Assembly: GCA_003104975.1 (NCBI GenBank)
Contig: PQAM01000008.1
Coordinates: forward strand, 310,001 to 374,000
Origin: Candidatus Methylomirabilota bacterium
GTDB taxonomy: Bacteria; Methylomirabilota; Methylomirabilia; Methylomirabilales; Methylomirabilaceae
Length of the DNA stretch: 64,000 nt
Reading direction: 5' to 3'
Shown here: positions 41,736-48,503 of the stretch, one piece after another
Layout: the number at the start of each line of letters is the position of its first letter
How positions within the stretch are numbered: position 1 is the first letter of the stretch
Translations under genes and position numbers: made by a program
The notes under the pieces: generated by a model
What the model was told of the DNA's origin: nothing
Seen by the model: the letters and a program-made list of their open reading frames with translations, nothing else
Databases searched by the model: none

Positions 41736-43577
41736 ATGAGCCTAAAACGAAGTACGTCACTGATCGGGGGTCTGCTGATCCTGGCTGGAAGCCTTGTCGT
41801 GACGGCGCCGATGGCCTCTGCCAACGACGACCTGCTCAAGCTCCAGAAAGATGACGGGCAGTGGGCGCAGCAGGGGAAGAACTATGCGGCGACCCGCTAC
41901 AGCACCCTGAACCAGATTACGCCCGACAACGTGAAAAACCTGAAGGTCGCCTGGTCGTTCTCGTTGGGGACCCTCAACGGCCAAGAGGGAGGCCCGCTGG
42001 TTGTCGGCGACACCATGTACGTCCACAGCTCCTACTCAACGGGCAACTCGCACAACATCTTCGCGCTTGACCTGTCCAAGGAAGGGGCGCCGATCAAGTG
42101 GAAGTACGTGGCCAAGCACGACCCAAAGGCGGTTCCGGTCGCCTGCTGCGACCTCGTCCATCGGGGTCTCAATTACGCGAACGGCAAGATCCTGTATCAG
42201 ACGCTTGACGGTATCGTGATTGCCCTCGATGCCAAGACCGGCAAGGAGATCTGGAAGGCTCGGAATGCCGATCCCTCGAAGGGTGAGACGAACACCGGCT
42301 CCGGCATGGTGATTCACAATAAGTTCATTGTGGGTGTCGCCGGAGGTGAATTCGGCGTCCGCGGGTGGATCTCGGCCTACGACGTCGACACCGGGAAGCT
42401 GATCTGGAAGGCCCGCAGCGCGGGACCCGATGACGAGCTCTTGCTGGCGTCGGATTTCAACTCCGCCAATCCGCATTACGGGCGATTTGGCGAGGGGACC
42501 AAGAGCTGGCCCGGCGAGCAGTGGAAAGTGGGCGGCGGCACTACCTGGGGCTATTGGTCCTACGACCCCGAGTTGAATCTGCTCTATTACAGCACCGGCA
42601 ACCCGGGGACCTGGAACCCCGCTCCCCGCAAGGGCGGCGACAACAAGTGGTCGATGACCATCTGGGCCCGCAACCCTGATACCGGGATGGCCAAGTGGGC
42701 CTACCAGATGACCCCGTGGGATAACTGGGACTATGACGGGATCAATGAGTCTCTTCTGACCGACCAGACGATCGGCGGTAAGAAGGTCAAGGCCCTCACG
42801 CACTTCGACAGGAACGGCTTTGTCTACACCCTGGATCGCACCAACGGCACCCTCCTCAAGGCCGATGCGTTCGTCTATGTCAACTGGGCCAAGGGGGTCG
42901 ATCTGAAGACGGGACGGCCGATTGTGAACACCGAGAAGCTGACCAAGCAGGGCGAGGACACCAAGAATATCTGTCCCTGCGCCATGGGCGGCAAGAACCA
43001 GGTGCCGGCTGCCTACTCTCCGAAGACGAACCTCTTCTATGCGGCCGTCAACAACATGTGCATGAACTATGAGGGCGTGCTGGTTCAGTATACGGCCGGC
43101 GCTCCGTACGTGGGCGCGAATGTCCTGATGTTCAACGGTATGTCCAGCGGTGGCGAGCGCAAAGACAACTGGTGGGGTAATGTCATCGCCTGGGACGTCA
43201 ACCAGGGAAAAAGGGTATGGGACATCAAAGAGCAGCAGCCGCCATGGAGCGGCCCGGTCGTGACGTCTACAAACGTGGTCTTCTACGGCACGATGGACGG
43301 CTGGTTTAAGGCGGTTAGCGCTGTCGATGGGAAGCTCCTGTGGAAGCACAAGGTCGGCTCCGGGATCATCGGGAACCCGATGACCTTCAAAGGGCCGGAC
43401 GGCAAGCAGTATGTCGCCGTCTACTCCGGGATCGGCGGGTGGTTCGGCGCCACCGTGTCGCTCGACCTGCCGCCGGATGATCCGACTGCCGCATTGGGCG
43501 GTGTGAATGCGGCCTACCTGTCCGGTCTGCCCATGGCATCAAGCAAGGGCGGGACGCTGTACGTGTTTGGTCTGTAA
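41736..43577 (+). CDS. xoxF: Lanthanide-dependent PQQ methanol dehydrogenase XoxF
   Basis: XoxF oxidises methanol in the periplasm, using PQQ and a lanthanide ion, and passes electrons to a c-type cytochrome. The 613 residues start with a signal peptide (cleavage after ASAN or nearby). The eight-bladed propeller shows the vicinal disulfide C137-C138 (ACCDLVHRG) over PQQ, and the metal site E205 (VAGGEFGVRG), N289 (STGNPGTWNP) and D332 with the extra D334 (NWDYDG). The D-x-D pair distinguishes XoxF from calcium-dependent MxaF, which has Ala at the second place. Tryptophan-docking repeats such as GKLLWKHKVG and NLLYYSTGNPG are present. A strong terminator follows; xoxJ and a cytochrome gene come next. 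Confidence 0.96.
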   Translation: MSLKRSTSLIGGLLILAGSLVVTAPMASANDDLLKLQKDDGQWAQQGKNYAATRYSTLNQITPDNVKNLKVAWSFSLGTLNGQEGGPLVVGDTMYVHSSYSTGNSHNIFALDLSKEGAPIKWKYVAKHDPKAVPVACCDLVHRGLNYANGKILYQTLDGIVIALDAKTGKEIWKARNADPSKGETNTGSGMVIHNKFIVGVAGGEFGVRGWISAYDVDTGKLIWKARSAGPDDELLLASDFNSANPHYGRFGEGTKSWPGEQWKVGGGTTWGYWSYDPELNLLYYSTGNPGTWNPAPRKGGDNKWSMTIWARNPDTGMAKWAYQMTPWDNWDYDGINESLLTDQTIGGKKVKALTHFDRNGFVYTLDRTNGTLLKADAFVYVNWAKGVDLKTGRPIVNTEKLTKQGEDTKNICPCAMGGKNQVPAAYSPKTNLFYAAVNNMCMNYEGVLVQYTAGAPYVGANVLMFNGMSSGGERKDNWWGNVIAWDVNQGKRVWDIKEQQPPWSGPVVTSTNVVFYGTMDGWFKAVSAVDGKLLWKHKVGSGIIGNPMTFKGPDGKQYVAVYSGIGGWFGATVSLDLPPDDPTAALGGVNAAYLSGLPMASSKGGTLYVFGL

Positions 43578-43591
43578 GTTAATATGCCTGG

Positions 43592-43632
43592 AACCGGCGC
43601 CGAAGGATTGTCTCTTCGGCGCCGGTTTTTTG
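43592..43632 (+). terminator. Intrinsic terminator after xoxF
   Basis: AACCGGCGCCGAAG, a loop of seven bases, CTTCGGCGCCGGTT and a TTTTTT run: a near-perfect 14-bp stem with T-tail beginning 15 bases after the xoxF stop. Confidence 0.92.
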
Positions 43633-43641
43633 TGCTATAAT
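43631..43641 (+). promoter_or_regulatory. Extended -10 promoter for xoxJ-xoxG
   Basis: TGTGCTATAAT contains a perfect TATAAT at 43636-43641 preceded by TG-n, an extended -10 element. It starts right at the T-run of the xoxF terminator, so the distal genes have their own promoter. No -35 is visible because the upstream bases form the terminator stem. Confidence 0.55.
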
Positions 43642-43681
43642 ACGGCTAGGTAATTTTCAGGTCGTAGGGACAAACAGGTCG

Positions 43682-43723
43682 ATAGGCTGGAGGCTGTTAG
43701 GTAATCTTCAGCCTTCAGCCTAA
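43682..43723. repeat. ATAGGCTGGAGGCTG / CAGCCTTCAGCCT inverted repeat
   Basis: GATAGGCTGGAGGCTGTTAG, then TAATCTTCAGCCTTCAGCCT. It folds into one hairpin and matches the palindrome at 58335-58394. It lies in the xoxJ leader, between the extended -10 box and the start codon. Confidence 0.7.
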
Positions 43724-43742
43724 GCCTTTATGTTGAGGATGT

Positions 43743-44633
43743 ATGATGGACCGAAGACGTACTACACTCAGTGGATTGATTGCGCTGCTGCTGCTGCTAC
43801 CCTTTGTCGGACAGGCCTCAGGCGCTCATCTTTCGCAACTCAAGGTCTGTGGCGATCCGGATAACCTGCCCTTCTCGAACAAGCAATCGGAGGGGTTTGA
43901 GAACAAGATTGCCGAGGTCATCTCCAAGGAGATGGGAGCAGAGCTGGCCTACTTCTGGTGGCCCCACCAGCGTGGGTTGGTCCGGCGTGCGCTGCGACCG
44001 GGACTCTGTGATGTGATGATCTCGATCCCGCAGGGCTGGGATCAGGTGCTCTGGACAAAGCCCTATTATCGGTCGGCGTATGTCCTGATCTATCCCAAGA
44101 ATCGAGGGTTGCAGATCACATCGCTCGATGATCCGATTTTGAAGCAACTTAAGATTGGCGTATATATCAACACCCCGCCGGCGGAGGCATTGGCCAACAG
44201 GGAGATCAGGGCCAATGTCGTCGGTTACAGCCTCTTTGATAACGTTTCGACCGTGCGATCGGATAAGATCATCCGGGACCTGATTGCCGGCGAACTTGAT
44301 GTCGTACTGGATTGGGGGCCGATGGCCGGCTATGCGGTCAAGCAGTTGAACGGATCGTCACCCCTGGAGGTCGTCCTCCTCCAGGGTGGAGAGCCGGGAC
44401 TTCCTTTTACCTTTGAGTTTTCTATGGGGGTGAAGGAAGGCAATAAGGAACTCAAGGCTGAGCTTGAGGCGGCGATCGGCAAGCGCCAGGTCGAGATTCG
44501 GAAGATCCTGGAGGATTACGGGGTGCCACTTTTGCCGCTCCTGGCGCGCGAGCAATTTTCAAAGACTGAAGACAAGCCTGGAGAAATCTTTTACCGCCGT
44601 TTCGATCGGGAGGATCCCCTTCCCTCCTACTGA
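43743..44633 (+). CDS. xoxJ: Periplasmic binding-protein-like XoxJ/MxaJ
   Basis: A 296-residue periplasmic solute-binding-protein fold (SBP family 3 type). The signal peptide ends near GQASGAH and the body contains LKVCGDPDNLPFSNKQSEGF, MGAELAYFWWPHQRGLVRR, LRPGLCDVMISIPQGWDQVL and YYRSAYVLIYPKNRG, all typical of MxaJ/XoxJ. The protein is thought to help XoxF receive its metal or activate it. The ATG at 43743 is followed by a second ATG. It is followed 35-40 bases later by the cytochrome gene. Confidence 0.92.
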   Translation: MMDRRRTTLSGLIALLLLLPFVGQASGAHLSQLKVCGDPDNLPFSNKQSEGFENKIAEVISKEMGAELAYFWWPHQRGLVRRALRPGLCDVMISIPQGWDQVLWTKPYYRSAYVLIYPKNRGLQITSLDDPILKQLKIGVYINTPPAEALANREIRANVVGYSLFDNVSTVRSDKIIRDLIAGELDVVLDWGPMAGYAVKQLNGSSPLEVVLLQGGEPGLPFTFEFSMGVKEGNKELKAELEAAIGKRQVEIRKILEDYGVPLLPLLAREQFSKTEDKPGEIFYRRFDREDPLPSY

Positions 44634-44673
44634 AAAGGGCTAACCTAATCTTCTCTTACGAGGACCAGTGACC

Positions 44674-45165
44674 ATGAGACAGAAAAAGTCGCTTGTTACC
44701 ACGTTAATCCTCAGCGTTGTGATGTTGGGATGTGCCCAGAGCCTGACGGCTCAGACACAGAAGGAGCCGGAGAGGGCCGCACAGTATGCTCAAGCGCAGC
44801 CGGCCGAGTCGCCGAAGGCGCCTGAGACCCCAGCGCCTGCGGATCAGACGCCCAAGAAGCTGAATCCGTTTACCGGCAATCCGGATGCGATTAAGGAAGG
44901 GCGGCAATTATATCTGCAGAACGGGTGTCCGGGCTGTCATGGTTCTGGAGGCGGCGGTGCAATGGCCGGCGCGACGCCGTTCATCCGTGACGCCTGGAAA
45001 TTTGGTGGTGACGACGAGACCTATTTCAAGGTGATCAAGGGGACCTATCCGGGTCAGACGATGCCGGCGGTATTCGGGGCCAATCTGACCGATGAGCAGA
45101 CATGGAAAATCATTGCCTGGATCCGGTCCATCTATAAAGGCGATCCGGAAAGGATCGTCTGGTAG
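44674..45165 (+). CDS. xoxG: Cytochrome c, electron acceptor of XoxF
   Basis: A 163-residue class-I cytochrome c. The N-terminus MRQKKSLVTTLILSVVMLGC has a lipobox-like VMLGC, so it may be membrane-anchored; a Pro/Ala/Gln-rich linker follows. The heme site is C85-P-G-C88-H89 and the likely axial Met is M130 in GQTMPAVFG. I chose the ATG at 44674 because AGGA lies nine bases upstream; a GTG at 44668 is too close. By position after xoxF-xoxJ it is the XoxG/MxaG-type cytochrome taking electrons from methanol dehydrogenase, an inference from context. Confidence 0.88.
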   Translation: MRQKKSLVTTLILSVVMLGCAQSLTAQTQKEPERAAQYAQAQPAESPKAPETPAPADQTPKKLNPFTGNPDAIKEGRQLYLQNGCPGCHGSGGGGAMAGATPFIRDAWKFGGDDETYFKVIKGTYPGQTMPAVFGANLTDEQTWKIIAWIRSIYKGDPERIVW

Positions 45166-45177
45166 GGCGATACACGG

Positions 45178-45612
45178 ATGAGTCGGTCTCGTGTACGGCC
45201 CGATTCCGCCGGGCATCGAATAGTGGGTGCGAGGCGGACGGTTGGGGCGCTGGTGCTTGCGCTAGTCGCCTTCGTTCTTGTCCCGCAGGCCCTCGCTCAG
45301 GACGATATCGGGCTCCCGATCCATCCGCAGGCCGTTGCGTCGACGATCGTTCGTCGATCCGGAGAGGGCGAAGGAACCCGGTGGTTTCAGGTGAGCTTCA
45401 CGGCCAACGCGCCCTATGGCCAGGTCGTCAAATTCTATCGGGAGAAGGTGGGTAGGGATGCGCAGGTCTCCCAGGTGGACTCCGGAAAGCTGATGAATAC
45501 ACTGATCCTGATCAGTCGAGATCCCGCAGATCAGTTCAACGTCAATATCAGTAGTAAGCCGGGGAAAAAGGCCACGCGGGTCGAGCTATCCCGGAACGTG
45601 GCCGGTCCATAG
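45178..45612 (+). CDS. Small secreted protein of the xox operon
   Basis: I do not recognise the family. The 144 residues begin with a basic stretch and a hydrophobic segment (VGALVLALVAFVLVPQALAQ) that looks like a signal peptide with cleavage after ALA. The mature part has FQVSFTANAPYGQVVKFYRE and KLMNTLILISRDPADQFNVN, resembling the small alpha/beta domains of periplasmic proteins that follow a K-V-V-x-F-Y pattern. It starts 12 bases after the cytochrome gene and is surely co-transcribed, so it may help cytochrome or XoxF maturation. No heme or metal motif is visible. Confidence 0.6.
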   Translation: MSRSRVRPDSAGHRIVGARRTVGALVLALVAFVLVPQALAQDDIGLPIHPQAVASTIVRRSGEGEGTRWFQVSFTANAPYGQVVKFYREKVGRDAQVSQVDSGKLMNTLILISRDPADQFNVNISSKPGKKATRVELSRNVAGP

Positions 45613-45673
45613 ATACTTTATGTAATAATGTGTGAAAGTGTGGTTTTTTAGACGGAAAAGCCTAAAAAAGTTC

Positions 45674-45702
45674 TTGACATTACAACGTATTACCTTTATT
45701 GT
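45674..45702 (+). promoter_or_regulatory. Promoter of the first cold-shock gene
   Basis: TTGACA at 45674-45679 and TATTGT at 45697-45702 with a 17-bp spacer. The TATTGT part is repeated 381 bp later (46078-46083) but there the TTGACA is absent, so the second gene probably depends on readthrough or on the first promoter. Confidence 0.6.
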
Positions 45703-45743
45703 GCTGTTGACTCCGTAGCACGCTTTTGTTGCGCAATTTCGAG

Positions 45744-45802
45744 AACCGCGAAAGCTGCTGAATGAGGCTTTCGCGGTTTTTGTTTATCGGGGCACCGCCC
45801 CG
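45744..45802 (+). promoter_or_regulatory. Structured leader of cold-shock gene 1
   Basis: AACCGCGAAAGC (45744-45755) pairs with GCTTTCGCGGTT (45767-45778), followed by TTTTGTTT, a terminator-like hairpin upstream of the gene. A second small hairpin, CGGGGC-ACC-GCCCCG (45788-45802), precedes the ribosome binding site GAAGGGGG. The layout suggests a temperature- or attenuation-controlled leader. Confidence 0.6.
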
Positions 45803-45832
45803 AGTGTTCAGATGGAAGGGGGTGAAAGTTTC

Positions 45833-46039
45833 ATGCGAGTAACAGGTACAGTGAAGTGGTTCAATGATGCAAAAGGTTACGGATTTATTGCGCGGGAAGA
45901 TGGCGACGACGTTTTCGTACACTATTCAGCGATTTCCGGATCCGGCTTCCGATCCCTTAACGAGGGGCAGGCCGTAGAGTTTGACGTCGTAGATGGACCA
46001 AAGGGCAAGCAGGCAGCCAACGTGACCAGGGCAGCGTAG
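45833..46039 (+). CDS. Cold-shock domain protein, copy 1
   Basis: A 68-residue CspA-type OB-fold protein: [20 protein letters not shown] with RNP1 (KGYGFI), then DVFVHYSAI with RNP2, then [20 protein letters not shown]. It binds single-stranded RNA or DNA and acts as an RNA chaperone in the cytoplasm. I chose the ATG at 45833 as in CspA; a start at 45812 would add seven residues. The strong GAAGGGGG site lies about eight bases upstream. It is the upstream member of a recent tandem duplication and has its own promoter. Confidence 0.93.
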   Translation: MRVTGTVKWFNDAKGYGFIAREDGDDVFVHYSAISGSGFRSLNEGQAVEFDVVDGPKGKQAANVTRAA

Positions 46040-46124
46040 AGCTTACGTCCGCTCCGAACCAAGCAATGCAATGCCTTTATTGTGCATTTGACGTTGTAGC
46101 ACGCTTTTGTTGCGCAATTTCGAG

Positions 46125-46183
46125 AACCGCGAAAGCTGCTGAGTGAGGCTTTTGCGGTTTTTGTGTATCGGGGCACCGCCCCG
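46125..46183 (+). promoter_or_regulatory. Structured leader of cold-shock gene 2
   Basis: The same two hairpins as in copy 1. AACCGCGAAAGC (46125-46136) pairs with GCTTTTGCGGTT (46148-46159); the C-to-T change keeps pairing as G-U. CGGGGC-ACC-GCCCCG is at 46169-46183. Stem preservation despite loop and stem changes supports a functional RNA structure. Confidence 0.6.
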
Positions 46184-46213
46184 AGTGTTCAGATGGAAGG
46201 GGGTGAAGATTTC

Positions 46214-46420
46214 ATGCGAGTGACAGGTACTGTAAAGTGGTTCAACGATGCGAAGGGCTACGGCTTTCTCGCGCGGGAAGATGGCGAGGACGTATTCGTA
46301 CACTATTCAGCGATTTCCGGATCCGGCTTCCGATCCCTTAACGAGGGGCAGGCCGTAGAGTTTGACGTCGTAGATGGACCAAAGGGTAAGCAGGCAGCCA
46401 ACGTGACCAGGGCAGACTAG
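46214..46420 (+). CDS. Cold-shock domain protein, copy 2
   Basis: A 68-residue cold-shock protein nearly identical to copy 1 (FLA for FIA, GED for GDD, and Asp for Ala as the last residue). The RNP1 (KGYGFL) and RNP2 (VFVHYSA) motifs are intact. The leader is duplicated too, but the TTGACA -35 box is not, so expression may depend on transcription from copy 1. A terminator follows at 46448. Confidence 0.93.
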   Translation: MRVTGTVKWFNDAKGYGFLAREDGEDVFVHYSAISGSGFRSLNEGQAVEFDVVDGPKGKQAANVTRAD

Positions 46421-46447
46421 CCCACCGACGTTCTGTGCTGAACCGTA

Positions 46448-46487
46448 ACGGCCTCTCGGAGAATCCTCCGGGGGGCCGTTCTCTTTT
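46448..46487 (+). terminator. Intrinsic terminator after the cold-shock genes
   Basis: ACGGCCTCTCGGAG, AATC, CTCCGGGGGGCCGT then TCTCTTTT: a stem with a small internal mismatch and a T-rich tail, 28 bases after the second stop. Confidence 0.8.
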
Positions 46488-46510
46488 ACGGGTTCCGCCG
46501 TCCGCTGAAC

Positions 46511-47041
46511 TCAGTGTGGTGTCGCCGTATTTATTCGGCGAGTGGAGCGAATCAACAACCAGATACACAGTGTGAGTTTCACCAGATCGAGGACGGTGAA
46601 GGTCAGATGGAGTCTCTTGAAGTAGGCCAATGCAGGGGGTGGCGGGGTACGAGGTACGAAGTCCAGGCTCCGACCGAGCGTCAGAAGCATCTGACTGAAC
46701 AGCAGCGACCCGAGGACGACGGCGAAAATCACGATGGCGATGGTGAGCGCCGTACGGTCTAACGGTCTCAATCCGACGACAGCAACGATGACGGCTGCGC
46801 CGAACACGACTTGGGCCACTCCCCAGGCGCTGAAATAGAGCCGATTGAGTTCCGCCACCAGATAGCGTAAGACACTACGAGCCTCATCCTGTCCACCGAG
46901 AGGAGCAATCGCGTGAGAGAACTCCTGCGTCGGCGAAGACAGCAGCCGATCGACCGTCCGGAAATTTTGTGTCGCGACGAATGCCATAAATAGGGTGCCG
47001 AGGATCCACCCGCCAAGCACCGTCGCGAGAAGTAATCTCAT
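46511..47041 (-). CDS. DUF4149-like integral membrane protein
   Basis: The 176-residue protein has about four membrane helices: LLLATVLGGWILGTLFMAFV, GVAQVVFGAAVIVAVVGL, TALTIAIVIFAVVLGSLLFS and LTFTVLDLVKLTLCIWLLIR. The arrangement and the FVATQNFRTVDRLL loop fit the DUF4149 family of unknown function. I chose the ATG at 47041, which puts the first helix at the N-terminus; a longer start would add 29 Gly/Pro-rich residues. It is the last gene of a minus-strand group with sixA and the ybhB-like gene. Confidence 0.6.
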   Translation of the reverse strand: MRLLLATVLGGWILGTLFMAFVATQNFRTVDRLLSSPTQEFSHAIAPLGGQDEARSVLRYLVAELNRLYFSAWGVAQVVFGAAVIVAVVGLRPLDRTALTIAIVIFAVVLGSLLFSQMLLTLGRSLDFVPRTPPPPALAYFKRLHLTFTVLDLVKLTLCIWLLIRSTRRINTATPH

Positions 47042-47094
47042 TGTTGGCCCGCCACCGATCCCAACCGTTTCGTATGAAGACTCATCAGGAGACC

Positions 47095-47577
47095 CTACCC
47101 CTGGGCCAGCTCTGGGGTGAGGACCCACAGGAGCCGAAAACCCCGATCGGTCTTTACAAGACAGATCATCGTACCAGTGTCCGGTCGGATGATCTCTGTC
47201 TCGCTGTTCCCCAGCACCAGTGCGGAGATGAGGCGGCTCAGATGCGGCAGGTGACCGACGAGCATCAGGGGCTCCGTCGCTTCTTCCAATTGGCCGCGGA
47301 CAGGTTCGAGTTCGGCGCCGGGCGAAAGACCTTCGGTCTCGCGGATACCGAGCCCGGGCAGCAGGTATTCGGCCAGAATCTCGGCAGTCTGTCTGGCCCT
47401 CAGCCTGTTGGAATGGCGAATTTCGCCGACCTCAATGCCGACGGACGCGGCGTATCGCGCCACCCGCATGACCTCCCGACGTCCGAGATCGCTAAGCGGC
47501 TTGGTCGGATCCTCCAGTTCGGTTTTTGCCGCTCCATGCCGCACCAGATAGTGCAGGACTGTCCGCTCTCCTGCCAT
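47095..47577 (-). CDS. sixA: Phosphohistidine phosphatase SixA-like
   Basis: A 160-residue histidine-phosphatase-superfamily protein. The phosphate-binding catalytic motif LVRHGAA contains the nucleophile H14, and MLVGHLPHLSRLISALV carries the second conserved His. SRLRARQTAEI-like residues (NRLRARQTAEILAEYL) complete the site. SixA removes phosphate from histidines of phosphorelay proteins. GGAGATAGGG precedes the ATG. It is two bases downstream of the ybhB-like gene and so belongs to the same operon. Confidence 0.85.
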   Translation of the reverse strand: MAGERTVLHYLVRHGAAKTELEDPTKPLSDLGRREVMRVARYAASVGIEVGEIRHSNRLRARQTAEILAEYLLPGLGIRETEGLSPGAELEPVRGQLEEATEPLMLVGHLPHLSRLISALVLGNSETEIIRPDTGTMICLVKTDRGFRLLWVLTPELAQG

Positions 47578-47579
47578 CC

Positions 47580-48116
47580 CTATCTCCGGCGATAGGTGCC
47601 CATCAGTTCAGCCTGTGCCACAATATGACCTTGCATCGCCTGTTCGAGGTCCTTCTTGGTTGCGCTGGACGGTAGGCCCATGGTCGTGTCGAGGGCGTAG
47701 AGCTTGAAGTAATACCGGTGGATCCCGGACGGCGGGCAAGGGCCGCCGTATCCCACCCGATGGAAGTCGGTCGTACCCTGCTGTGTTCCATTTGGGAGTG
47801 AGGCCGTCTTGGGGAAGTTCTCGTCGAAAGCGCGGCTGCTCGCCGGGATATTCCACATCACCCAATGAACCCATGTCCCCATCGGTGCATCAGGATCATC
47901 TGAGATGAGGGCAAAGCTTACCGTCCCGGCTGGAGGATCGGTCCAACTCAGCGGCGGAGAGATGTCTTGCCCATCGCAGGTGTACTTCGGGGGAATCATA
48001 TTGCCGGCCTGAAACGCCTGACTCTTCAGTTCCATGGTTGTCCCTCCTGCGCCGATCAGCAGCGCCGCAACCCCCATCACACCGAATCGCGTCAGTACAT
48101 TCATCAAGAAAGTCAT
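47580..48116 (-). CDS. YbhB/YbcL-type PEBP-family protein, secreted
   Basis: The 178 residues begin with a signal peptide (MNVLTRFGVMGVAALLIGAG) and then a phosphatidylethanolamine-binding-protein domain with IPPKYTCDGQDISPPLSW, DDPDAPMGTWVHWVMWNIPA and CPPSGIHRYYFKLYALDTTM, the DPDxP and GxHR anion-site motifs. Bacterial YbhB-like proteins bind small ligands; a precise function is unknown. I chose the ATG at 48116, four codons before a second ATG. It is the first gene of the ybhB-sixA-DUF4149 group. Confidence 0.85.
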   Translation of the reverse strand: MTFLMNVLTRFGVMGVAALLIGAGGTTMELKSQAFQAGNMIPPKYTCDGQDISPPLSWTDPPAGTVSFALISDDPDAPMGTWVHWVMWNIPASSRAFDENFPKTASLPNGTQQGTTDFHRVGYGGPCPPSGIHRYYFKLYALDTTMGLPSSATKKDLEQAMQGHIVAQAELMGTYRRR

Positions 48117-48503
48117 CCTATGGTCGTCCCGGTCACGCCTATGTCTTCGAAGAGCTCTACGATCTCTATGTGATGATAAGGAATGGTCGGTTATTACCAT
48201 AAGTCGGAACATAATGGCACTATACTTCTACTGTTTGCAATCACAATCTCCCATTTCGCGCCCGCCTGTCGGATAGCATAAAGGGGACTACTGCTTGATT
48301 GAATTAATACCCGGACGTCATTCCCGCAGTCTTTAAGCGGGAATCCATTGATTTTACTGGATACCCGCTCCCCGCTTACAGCCTGCGGGGACAAGCTTCG
48401 CGGGTATGACGGCTTATGTGCGTTGACTGTCGCAATGACGCACTACATACATCAGGCGGCAGTTACACCCGGCAGGTTATAGAAACCTGAATCCCGAGAC
48501 CCT
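48117..48503. other. Intergenic region with one palindromic repeat
   Basis: No gene was found in these 387 bases. They contain a divergent GTCATTCCCGC repeat at 48317-48410. The 3' end of the minus-strand operon (48504) lies right beside it, so the element may also serve as a transcription stop. Confidence 0.6.
48317..48410. repeat. GTCATTCCCGC palindromic repeat (copy G)
   Basis: GTCATTCCCGCAGTCTTTAA then GCGGGAATCC, and on the right GCGGGGACAAGCTTCGCGGG then TATGAC. The right end (GGGTATGAC) is diverged from the GGGAATGAC of the other copies (27943, 31010). Confidence 0.75.

Larger units (their letters stand above)
45690..46420. repeat. Tandem duplication of a cold-shock gene unit, 381-bp period
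   Basis: The segment from the -10 region through the coding sequence is repeated with a constant offset of 381 bp: TATTGT 45697/46078, hairpin 45744/46125, start codon 45833/46214, stop 46037/46418. The two copies differ by scattered substitutions and no indel between -10 and start, so the duplication includes the entire leader. Confidence 0.9.

Noticed and set aside
42036-43349. A 437-codon open frame antisense to xoxF
   Set aside because: It mirrors the codon pattern of xoxF, has no ribosome binding site or domain motifs, and the sense gene is unambiguous.
45744-45785. The cold-shock leader hairpin as a plain terminator of the upstream xox operon
   Set aside because: It lies downstream of the promoter at 45674 and is duplicated with the gene, so it belongs to the cold-shock leader. 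It might still terminate some readthrough.
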